From assembly GCA_028288775.1 (NCBI GenBank), contig JAQGHP010000373.1, positions 1 to 17,303 of the forward strand: a DNA stretch of 17,303 nucleotides. Direction: 5' to 3'. The notes below the pieces were generated by a model, which did not search any database, was not told the origin of the DNA, and saw only the letters and a program-made list of their open reading frames with translations. The translations under genes were made by a program, and so were the position numbers. The stretch comes from Phycisphaerales bacterium (GTDB taxonomy: Bacteria > Planctomycetota > Phycisphaerae > Tepidisphaerales > Tepidisphaeraceae). This document shows, piece by piece, positions 8,342 through 15,600 of the stretch. How positions within the stretch are numbered: the stretch's first letter is position 1; each line of letters opens with the position of its first letter.

Positions 8342-9978
8342 CCCCGACCATGGCGCAGCCTGGATTGCCCGGCTTCGATTCGTCACGCACGAACGCCACC
8401 TACTCACCCGCGCTCGACCGCACGGTCAAACTGCTGATCGTGCTGGTCGTGACGCTCGTCACCTCGATGGAATTTCTAACTAGCTATGCCGTCGGCGTGG
8501 CGTTGCCGGACATTCAGGGAGATCTGGCCGCCTCATTCGATGAGGGGAGCTGGATATTAACAACCTACACCACGTGTTTCTTGATCGGGCTGGTGCTCAG
8601 CAACTGGATGTCCGACCGAATCGGATATCGCAGGTACATGATCGGCGCGGTGGTGCTGTTCATGTGCTCTTCGGTCGGTTGCGGAATGAGCCACACGCTG
8701 GCCCAGATATTGGTATTCCGCGGATTTATGGGATTCGCGGGAGGCAACTTCCTGACGCGCGCCCAAACGGCGATCTATCGAACCCATGTGGGGCCGGCCC
8801 GGGTGAAGGCGCTGCTTATCCTCGTAATCGGGGTCGTCATTTGCGCACGCACTTGGGGCGCGGCCGTCGGCGGGTATCTGACCGAATGGTATAGCTGGCG
8901 ATACATTTTTTTTCTCAACGTGCCGCTGGCGCTGGCGGCGCTGGTGATGCTCATTGCGTTTTTGCCCGACGTGAAGGCGTCCAATCGCCCGGCTCGGCTC
9001 GATGTGGCCGGCCTGCTGCTATTGATTGGTTGGCTTGCGTCGCTGCAGATCGTGCTCAGCCGGGGCGAGCGCGACGATTGGTTCGCCGACCCCTTCATCG
9101 TCACGCTCACGATCATCGCGGCGGCGTGCCTGCCGCTCTTCATTTGGTGGGAAGCGCGGCCCGGCAACGCCAACCCCATCATCAGCCTCCGTACCTACGG
9201 CAGCCGGAACTTCGCGGTGGGATCGATCTATGTCGTGATCCTCGGGATGATGTTGTACGGCCAGACGTACGTCGTCCCGCAGTTTCTTCGGAACATCCAG
9301 CATCATTCGGCCTGGGGCACGGGCAAGCTTCAGACCGTCAACGCCATCGCGTTCACGATCGGGCTGATCGTCGGCGGGCTGCTGATGATGCGCATCGGCT
9401 ATCGAAGGGCGCTGGCGATCGGGGCGGCGACTTTCACCGCTGGCATGTGGTGCTGGGCGACGCGGCTGACGCCATCCATCTCGGACCAGGCCATGATGCT
9501 TCCGCTGGCCCTCACCGGCTTTGGCGCCGGCTGGCAAGTGGGGCCCGTCTCCTCATTGATCAACAGCCAAACGTCCAATCTTTTGCTTGGCGAAGGAATG
9601 GAATTGTATCTCTGCCAAAGGCAGCTCGGGGGCAGTTGGGGCATCGCCATCCTGACGATCGTGATCGACCGGCAAAGAAGCTTCTGGTCGGGCAGATTGG
9701 CCGAGGGGATCAACGTCTACAACCTTCACGCACAGGACGCGATGCGCCAGGGAGCCGCGGCACTTCGCGCCGGCGGTTTCTCCGAGTTGCAATCAGACGC
9801 CGGCGCGATGGGTTTGATTCACGCCAGGCTCCTGATTCAATCGGTTGTGAACGCGTTCGTCGACACATTTCGATACCAGACCGCCCTCGGAGTGAGTGCC
9901 GCGCTTCTTGTCCTGCTATTCGCCCGCGGCCGCTCGCTTGCAACCGCCGCACGATGGATTGTCACCATGGTCCGTTAA
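8338..9978 (+). CDS. EmrB/QacA-like DHA2-family drug:H+ antiporter (MFS, about 14 TM)
   Basis: The 546-residue inner-membrane transporter should pump substrates through the adaptor and channel encoded just upstream. I take the ATG at 8338 as the start because it overlaps the previous stop in ATGA and has GGGAG about 7 bases upstream; a longer frame from a GTG at 8245 would overlap the previous gene heavily. After a 30-residue tail, helices alternate with the expected motifs: VALPDIQGDLAASFDEGSWI (DHA2 helix 1 and loop), SDRIGYRRYM (MFS motif A) and EWYSWRYIFFLNVPLAL after helix 5. The stretch where antiporters usually carry a Gly/Pro-rich motif C reads VVICARTWGAAVGG, an unusual version. About 14 hydrophobic segments can be traced to the end (SAALLVLLFARG). 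It is the last gene of the operon; no terminator hairpin is obvious downstream. Confidence 0.93.
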   Translation: MTPTMAQPGLPGFDSSRTNATYSPALDRTVKLLIVLVVTLVTSMEFLTSYAVGVALPDIQGDLAASFDEGSWILTTYTTCFLIGLVLSNWMSDRIGYRRYMIGAVVLFMCSSVGCGMSHTLAQILVFRGFMGFAGGNFLTRAQTAIYRTHVGPARVKALLILVIGVVICARTWGAAVGGYLTEWYSWRYIFFLNVPLALAALVMLIAFLPDVKASNRPARLDVAGLLLLIGWLASLQIVLSRGERDDWFADPFIVTLTIIAAACLPLFIWWEARPGNANPIISLRTYGSRNFAVGSIYVVILGMMLYGQTYVVPQFLRNIQHHSAWGTGKLQTVNAIAFTIGLIVGGLLMMRIGYRRALAIGAATFTAGMWCWATRLTPSISDQAMMLPLALTGFGAGWQVGPVSSLINSQTSNLLLGEGMELYLCQRQLGGSWGIAILTIVIDRQRSFWSGRLAEGINVYNLHAQDAMRQGAAALRAGGFSELQSDAGAMGLIHARLLIQSVVNAFVDTFRYQTALGVSAALLVLLFARGRSLATAARWIVTMVR

Positions 9979-10392
9979 AGAGCATTTTCGCTGCCTCTTG
10001 TCGCGCTCTCAGCTTGGCCCGTGTTCGTGCCGCCAATGCGGCGGTACATGGGCGCGGCGTCCATGCCGCGGGAGTAGACGATCATGAAAAAATCAATTTG
10101 CCGGCGTTTAGAGTTGCTCGCCCTCAATCTCACGGTAATCACTTCAATCACGATGTTCGTGCCATGCAAATGGGATTGAAAGCCGCCTTTGGACGCAGGC
10201 ATCCCTCCTGATTCTCATCGAAAAATCGCATAAGTATCGCCTCCGCCGCGCTCGTCCGTTGTCGCAGCCCGACAATTGTTGTTCATCCCAACGTAGTGGC
10301 GCAATTTCGTTCTGCCGCTGATTTGCTCGGGCACAATGCTCCGACGTGATGACGAACCGAATTCACAGTCGAATGAGAGGACGACACGTGCC
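9979..10392. other. Intergenic region after the efflux operon
   Basis: These 414 bases lie between the DHA2 transporter and the NADH dehydrogenase remnant. No RNA gene, clear terminator or promoter pair was recognised. The only coding candidate is a 31-codon frame at 10084-10179, listed separately. GAGAGG at 10375-10380 is the likely old ribosome binding site of the downstream dehydrogenase remnant. Confidence 0.5.
10084..10179 (+). CDS. Possible 31-residue membrane or exported peptide
   Basis: The ATG at 10084 has GGGAG about 10 bases upstream. The peptide starts MKKSICRRLELLALNLTVIT and ends FVPCKWD, that is a basic start, then a hydrophobic core of about 18 residues and a short polar tail. 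This is the shape of a single-pass small membrane protein or of a truncated signal peptide. I do not recognise a family. A frame this short can arise by chance, so the call is tentative. Confidence 0.25.
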   Translation: MKKSICRRLELLALNLTVITSITMFVPCKWD

Positions 10393-10922
10393 ATGATGAA
10401 TCACGTACCCCACATCGTCATTGTCGCCGGCGGCTTTGGCGGCCTGACCGCCGCGAAGGCGCTTTGGAAGACGCCAGCGCGCATCATCCTGATCGATCGG
10501 AACAATCATCACGTGTTTCAGCCGCTGCTTTACCAGGTGGCGACTTCGGTCCTCGGTGCCGGGCAGATCAGCTCGCCGATCCGCGGGATTCTCAGGAAAC
10601 ATGAGAACACGACCGTGATCCTCGGGGAGGTCGTCGGCGTGGACAAGGAGCAACAGTGTGTAATCGTGAATTCCGCGGACCGCCAGGACGGCAGGCCGCT
10701 GCCGGGCGTGGCGCAGGTGGCGATGCAGCAAGGGCGCTATGCCGGGAAGCTGATTCATCGGCGTATCGTCGACAAGTCCGCGCCACCGCCGTTTCGATAC
10801 TTCGATAAAGGCAACATGGCCGTCGTCGGCAAAGGGTTCGCCGTCTTACAATCCGGCAAAGTGCAAATGAGCGGATTCTTGGCATGGCCCGCATGGGCGA
10901 TCATCCACCTTCTGTACCTGGG
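10393..10922 (+). pseudogene. Type II NADH dehydrogenase (NDH-2) with large internal deletion, 3' end fused to recombinase debris
   Basis: The N-terminal part is typical of NDH-2: HIVIVAGGFGGLTAAKAL (FAD-binding Rossmann fold), then NNHHVFQPLLYQVATSVLGA and a LGEVVGVD strand. At about residue 96 (near 10680) the sequence jumps in frame to GRPLPGVAQVAMQQGRYAGK, the quinone-site AQxAxQ region. That block normally sits more than 200 residues later, so the central NADH-binding domain is missing. The first Gly of the FAD motif is Ala (AGGFGG). C-terminal homology (FRYFDKGNMAVVGKG, SGFLAWPAWAIIHLLYL) ends near 10920, where recombinase sequence begins in another frame. The open frame runs on to a stop at 11166, so a 258-residue chimaera starting at 10393 could be made. 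I chose 10393 because GAGAGG lies 12 bases upstream; an earlier ATG at 10336 is in frame. It should have no NADH oxidase activity. Confidence 0.75.
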
Positions 10923-10925
10923 GCA

Positions 10926-11535
10926 GAGAAGCCTTCGCATAAGCGCGGGCGGCAGTATCGCTACTACACCCGCGTGCGGGCGATCAAGAGCGGGCGTGCG
11001 GCCTGCCCATCCGCCTCGTTGCCGGCCGCGGAGATCGAGCGGGTGGTCGTCGAGCAGATTCGCTGCATCGGGCGGGACCCGGCGCTGCTGGCCGGCGTGC
11101 TGGCCGCCGCCCGCTCGGGCATCGAGGCGGAGGTGTCGGCCCTGCGGGCGGAGCGCGGGGATCTGATGCGGGAACTCGCCCGGCACCATACCGAATTGCA
11201 CAAGCTGGCCGCCAATCCCGCAGCGGGTAACGCTGCCACGGGACGATTGGCGGACCTGCACGAATGGATTCAGCGGGACGAGCAGCGCGGGACCGAGATC
11301 GAGGCGAAGCTCGCCACGCTGGAACGGGAGCGGGTAAGTGACGCCGACGAGCGGGCGGCGTTCGCGGATTTCCAGAACGTCTGGGGGCAATTGGGGCCCG
11401 CGGGAGCAGGGGCGGCTGCTGGCGCTGCTGGTCGCCCGCGTGGAGTTTGAAGCCACGGCCGGCACGGTATCGGTCTCCTTCCACCCCTCGGGCATCAAGG
11501 CCCTGTCTGAACCGTCAATGGAGCAGGCCGCATGA
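10926..11535 (+). pseudogene. Serine recombinase C-terminal half, headless and frameshifted
   Basis: From about 10926 the frame shows KPSHKRGRQYRYYTRVRAIK, then a CPS and PAAEIERVVVEQI block. This is the zinc-ribbon-like segment and following helix of large serine recombinases. A long charged coiled coil comes next (to about residue 150). The catalytic resolvase domain and most of the recombinase domain are absent. One expected Cys after YYT is Arg. At the GGGGCCC run (11393-11399) the homology passes to the next frame (+1), continuing as GPREQGRLLALLVARVEF and FHPSGIKAL to the TGA at 11533-11535. That tail is the usual C-terminus of the family, so one extra base in the run broke the gene. 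It is certainly non-functional as a recombinase. The last stop overlaps the start of the HTH gene (ATGA). Confidence 0.75.
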
Positions 11536-12008
11536 TCACCGTCACAACCGCCGTGCATTTCACGACCAGCCGGGCCGGGCGCAAACGGTTGCACGCGTTC
11601 GCGCGCCCCGCCGCGGGGACTCCTTGCGGGCGGGTGCCGCGGGTAGCCCGGCTCATGGCGCTGGCGATTCGCTTCGAGGGGCTGTTGCGGGACGGCACGG
11701 TCGGGGACCTGTCGGAGCTGGCCCGGCTGGCGGGGGTGACGCAGCCGCGGATGACGCAGATCATGAACTTGAACCACCTGGCGCCGGCGATTCAGGAGGA
11801 GTTGCTGTTCCTGGCTCCGGTCGAGGCGGGCCGGGACACGGTCCACGAGCGGATGCCGCAGCCGGTCTGCGCGGAGATGGACTGGGAACGGCAGCGCGAT
11901 CTGTGGCGGCAGCTCTTTAGAGTGAACCGCCCAAAGTCAACAGGCTCGCGCCCCAAAGCGCGAGCCTGTTGCAGGCCATCCGCTAGTCGTCTTTTCGCCG
12001 ACCAGTGA
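11532..12008 (+). CDS. Small HTH protein coupled to the recombinase (recombinase accessory or KorB/ParB-like HTH)
   Basis: The 158-residue frame starts at an ATG overlapping the recombinase stop (ATGA 11532-11535). Residues about 33-130 form the conserved part: GRVPRVARLMALAIRFEGLL, then a helix-turn-helix (about 57-82) around LSELARLAGVTQPRMTQIMN, then PAIQEELLFL and a Trp/Arg-rich end (MDWERQRDLWRQL). I know this protein as a frequent partner immediately downstream of serine recombinases in Planctomycetota; its function is not established to my knowledge, and DNA binding is inferred from the HTH. Relatives usually end soon after the WRQL-like segment. Here about 28 extra low-complexity basic residues follow and run through a perfect hairpin, so the natural stop was probably lost by a one-base change near 11920. 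The core is otherwise intact. Confidence 0.7.
   Translation: MITVTTAVHFTTSRAGRKRLHAFARPAAGTPCGRVPRVARLMALAIRFEGLLRDGTVGDLSELARLAGVTQPRMTQIMNLNHLAPAIQEELLFLAPVEAGRDTVHERMPQPVCAEMDWERQRDLWRQLFRVNRPKSTGSRPKARACCRPSASRLFADQ
11938..11971. repeat. Perfect 14-bp inverted repeat (hairpin), loop CCCAAA
   Basis: CAACAGGCTCGCGC (11938-11951) is followed by CCCAAA and then by its exact reverse complement (11958-11971). The stem is 14 of 14 pairs and GC-rich, so it would be very stable in RNA or single-stranded DNA. It sits inside the apparent C-terminal extension of the HTH gene, just after where relatives end, as expected for the original transcription terminator or the end of a mobile module. No U-tract follows on either strand, so a simple intrinsic terminator is uncertain. 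Confidence 0.8.
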
Positions 12009-12079
12009 AGTGCCAAATGATGAGGTCTAGCGCCTTGCCGAACAGGACAAGGGCCGCCCCGATCCAAAAAGTAGGTCAC
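11983..12079 (-). pseudogene. Frameshifted gene for a 31-residue hydrophobic membrane protein
   Basis: On the minus strand a GTG at 12079 begins VTYF. If one base is removed from the run of five A (12066-12070, plus strand) the frame continues as WIGAALVLFGKALDLIIWHF and ends TGRRKDD at the stop 11983-11985. The result is one hydrophobic helix with a basic tail. A strong ribosome binding site (GGAGAGAGG, 12086-12094 on the minus strand) lies 6 bases before the GTG, which supports a once-real gene. The family is unknown to me. A 7-bp hairpin (12091-12097 with 12101-12107) overlaps part of that site. The reconstruction depends on a single-base indel, which could be true decay or a base-call error. 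Confidence 0.35.
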
Positions 12080-12314
12080 GGCACGCCTCTCTCCGCTGCG
12101 AGCGGAGCTAGAGAATGAATGCCATGCCTCGCCTTGCCGTGAGTACAAACTACCGCGAATCGCCACCGGGCGACCGGGCGGCGCGCTGGCCCATCACCGG
12201 CGGTAGAGCAACAGACGATACGCCGCTTGCGGCCCGTCGGAACTAGAAAGTGGCAGTTGGTTTTGAATCAGGCGTGCCATGTTGGGCGCCTTGCGGCGAA
12301 TGTCCGGAGTCCGC

Positions 12315-12450
12315 ATGGCGATCGCGGCGACCCGGCAGGACCTGACGGGCGCGCGGCGTCCGGAGAAGCCCGTGGCTTGGAAACGCGGCGGCTGATCTTC
12401 GTGAGCGACATGGGGCGACGCGCTGAGCGAGAAGTGCGCGGTCGACGGCT
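12315..12450 (+). pseudogene. Probable DUF5131 (phage Gp37/Gp68-like) protein fragment with frameshifts
   Basis: Three frames join into one conserved-looking string. ARRPEKPVAWK lies in the frame of 12315 and stops at TGA 12393-12395. RRLIFVSDM follows in a second frame, and GDALSEK in a third after the GGGG run near 12411-12414. The arrangement Trp-Lys, basic residues, then I/V-F-V-x-x-M-x-D-A/L is the signature segment of DUF5131 proteins, known from phages and mobile elements. Neither the Cys-rich N-terminus nor the remainder is present. At least two indels are needed, so the gene is dead. The family call is from memory of a short motif. Confidence 0.33.
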
Positions 12451-12567
12451 ACGACCAACCACCGCCGTCCCACGCCAGAATTTCCGTCACGTCCGATGCC
12501 ACTTCGCTCGCGTCGTAGCGCACCGCGACTATAGCATTTGCCCCAACTCCTGTGCGTTGTGGACCAT
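12449..12567 (-). pseudogene. UPF0145/YbjQ-like (heavy-metal-binding domain) fragment with frameshifts
   Basis: On the minus strand MVHNAQELG (from 12567) passes, with one G missing from a run at 12541-12544, into GANAIVAVRYDASEVASDVT and EILAW. A second indel near 12469-12471 would restore GTAVV. The series QxLGANAIVxVRYDxSE, VTEILA, GTAVV is the conserved C-terminal half of the UPF0145/YbjQ family, small proteins of about 100-110 residues that form pentamers; their function is uncertain. The N-terminal half is missing, apparently cut off where the neighbouring large gene ends (12603). Its last bases meet the DUF5131-like fragment on the other strand. Confidence 0.55.
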
Positions 12568-12602
12568 GCCCACGCAGCATCGATCGCAGAAATGCGCGGC
12601 TC

Positions 12603-15600
12603 TCAGCCCAGGTCGACATCCACGTTGTGCTCATTGCGGTCGTCGATAAGGGATAGCACCATTTCCGGTTGCGCGACGCCGTCCAGGACGACGCGGGTGA
12701 CGTTCACTCCGCCGTTGTTATGGAGGGTGATGTGGTAGAACGTTTCGCGATAGCGGTAGTGAATTTTGAAGGACGGCCATGCCTTGGGGATGCACGGCGC
12801 GAAGCGGAGTTTGTCGACTTCCAGGTACAGGCCCAGGAGTGACTCCGTGATGAGTCGGTACATCCATCCGGCCGAGCCGGTGTACCAGGTCCAGCCGCCG
12901 CGGCCGGTATGGGGGGCGACGCCGTACACGTCGGCGGCGACTACATAAGGCTCCACCTTGTAAACGGAAATGTCCCTGGGCGTAGAAGCGTGGAGCAGCG
13001 GATTGATCAGCGCGAAGAGTTCCCACGCGCGGTCCGAATCCCCAATTGCCGCAAAGGCCATGACCGTCCAGATGACGGCGTGGGTGTATTGGCCGCCGTT
13101 CTCCCTGACGCCCGGGACGTAGCCCTTGATGTACCCGGGGTTGAGGGATGATTTGTCGAACGGCGGGTCGAAGAGGCGGATTTGGCGGTCGCCGCGGCGG
13201 ACGAGGCGCTGGTCCACGCTCTGCATCGCGATCTGCGACCGCTCGCGCGTGCCCGCAGCTGAGATGACCGACCAACTCTGCGGCAGCGCGTCGATCTGAC
13301 ATTCCTCATTCGAAGCGGAACCCAGCGGCGTGCCGTCATCGAAATACGCCCGGCGATACCACTCCCCATCCCACGCATTCTCCTCGATGTAGCCGCGCAG
13401 TCGGCCGGCTTCCACGGTATAGCGGTCGGCGATGGCAACGTCACCCCGGCGGCGGGCGAGGTTGGCGAACTGTGTAAGCACTTCGAAGAGGAAGAATGCC
13501 AGCCAGACGCTCTCGCCCTTGCCATGCTGGCCGACGAGGTTCATGCCGTCGTTCCAGTCGCCGCAGCCCATGAGCGGCAGGCCGTGGACGCCGAAGCGCA
13601 GGCCGTTGTCGATGGCGCGGACGCAGTGGTCGTAGAGGGTGGCGTTCCCCTCGACGCGCGGCAGGTCGTAGAAGGATTCCTCTTCCGGTCGCAGGAGGCG
13701 GGAGGCAAGGAACGTCGCGTGCTCGTCGAGCACGCCGGTGTCGCCCGTCGTGGCGACGTAGCGGCACGCGGCATACGGGAGCCAGAGGTAATCGTCGGAG
13801 AAGTGCGTACGCACCCCGCGCCCCACGGGCGGGTGCCACCAGTGCTGGACGTCTCCTTCGACGAACTGGCGGGAGGCGGCGCGGAGCAGGTGCTCGCGGA
13901 ATAGTCCCGGCTCGGCGTGGACGACCGCCATCGCGTCCTGCAACTGGTCGCGGAACCCGAACGCGCCGCCGGACTGGTAGAACCCCGTGCGCGCCCACAT
14001 GCGGCACGCGAGGGTCTGGTACACGAGCCAGCCGTTGGCCAGAAAATTGACGGCCGGGTCGGGCGTCTCGAAATACACTGCGCCCAGCGTGCGGCTCCAG
14101 TAGTGCCACACGCCTTCCAGCGCGCGGTGGGCGTTGTCGATGCCTCGGAAGCGGTAGACGAGCTGCCGTGCCTGATCTTCATCCGCGCCGACGCCGAGGG
14201 TGAAAATGATCTCCCGCGTCTGGCGGTCCTCGATCCCGATCGGAACGTGCATGGCCGAACAGGGGTCGAGCCCCGCGCCCACCCGGCCGGAAAGGCGCAT
14301 GCGGCGGAGGGCTGCGGGCCTGGCGGCGGTGCCGTTACGCCCCAGGAACTCAGTGCGGTCGGCGGTGACCGTGCGGAGCGACTCGCTACTGTCGACGAAC
14401 GCGACGCGGCCGGGGAACTCCGTGTTGTACGCGTTGCGGGTGAACAGCGCGCCGCTGATCGGGTCCAATTCCGTCACCACGTGCATGAGCGTCCTGTCGC
14501 GCAGCTCGCCCAGCACCCATTCCCAATAGCCTGTGATCGAGAGCTGGCGCGCCCGGCCCGAGCGGTTGGTGACGCGGAGCTTGGCGAACTTGACCGGGGC
14601 GTCCGTCGCGACGTACACGCACAGTTCGGTGACGATCCCGTCATCCTCATACTCGAAGATGCTGTACCCGAAGCCATGGCGGGCGACGTACAGCATGTCG
14701 CCGCGGGCCGGGAGGGGCGAGGGAGACCAGAATCGGCCGCTCTCCTCGTCGCGGACATAAAACGCCTCCCCGCTGACGTCGGAGACGGGGTCGTTGTACC
14801 AGGGGGTGAGGCGGAATTCGTGGCTGTTTTCCGACCAAGTGTAGGCGCTGCCGCTTTCGGAAACGACGGTGCCGAACTGCGCGTTGGCGATCACGTTCAC
14901 CCATGGCGCGGGGGTGGTCTGGTCCGGGCCCAGCACGGTGATGTATTCGCGGCCGTCGCGGCTGAAGCCGCCGAGGCCGTTGAAGAATGTCAGATCGCGC
15001 TGCGGGACTTCGGCGGCGGTCACCGGTTCCGCACGGCGACGCACCGGCTTGAGGGCGGGGATGGCGACCTCGCCGCGGCCGCGGCGTTCGACCTGTTCGA
15101 TCAGCGTTCCCGCGTCGTCGAATAAGACCACCCGCGCAACGGTCTGCAGCAGGGCGCGGTCTTCCTCCGACATCTGCTCGCCCCGGCGCACGAAGATCCC
15201 GCCGGGCTTGTCCACTAGCGCCGCCTCGGGGCTGGCGGCAACGAGATCCATGATGGCGTCCTGCGAGGTCTGGCGGTAAACCGAATCATCTTCGTTCCAA
15301 ATGACCAGATCGACCGCCAAGCCCTTCATCCGCCAATACGCATGCGCCTGTACGGCCTGGCGGACCAATTCGATGCGGGCGCGGTCGCGGATGCGAACGA
15401 GCACGATCGGCAGATCGCCGGAGATGCCGTACCCCCAGAGCCCCGACTGCCCCCGGCGGTTGCGCGTCAGCACGGCGGCCTTGGCCCTTCGCAGCGACGA
15501 GGCGTACACAACCGAACCCGCCAGGCGGCCGTACGCCTGGGCGTCGGCCTCGGTGGCGTTGAGCTGCCGGAGCAGCACATTGGCGTGCGTCCAGGCCAGT

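Noticed and set aside
9030..10211. 393-residue frame overlapping the DHA2 transporter
   Set aside because: The DHA2 frame has clear membrane helices and motifs over the same bases; this frame is Arg/His-rich and has no recognisable domain.
10755..11846. 363-residue minus-strand frame across the recombinase and HTH genes
   Set aside because: The plus strand carries recognisable recombinase and HTH homology; the minus frame is Arg/Pro-rich and featureless.
13917..15125. 402-residue plus-strand open frame opposite the GH94 gene
   Set aside because: It is antisense to strongly conserved GH94 motifs, is rich in Arg/Ala/Val/Glu as expected for a GC-rich shadow, and shows no domain.
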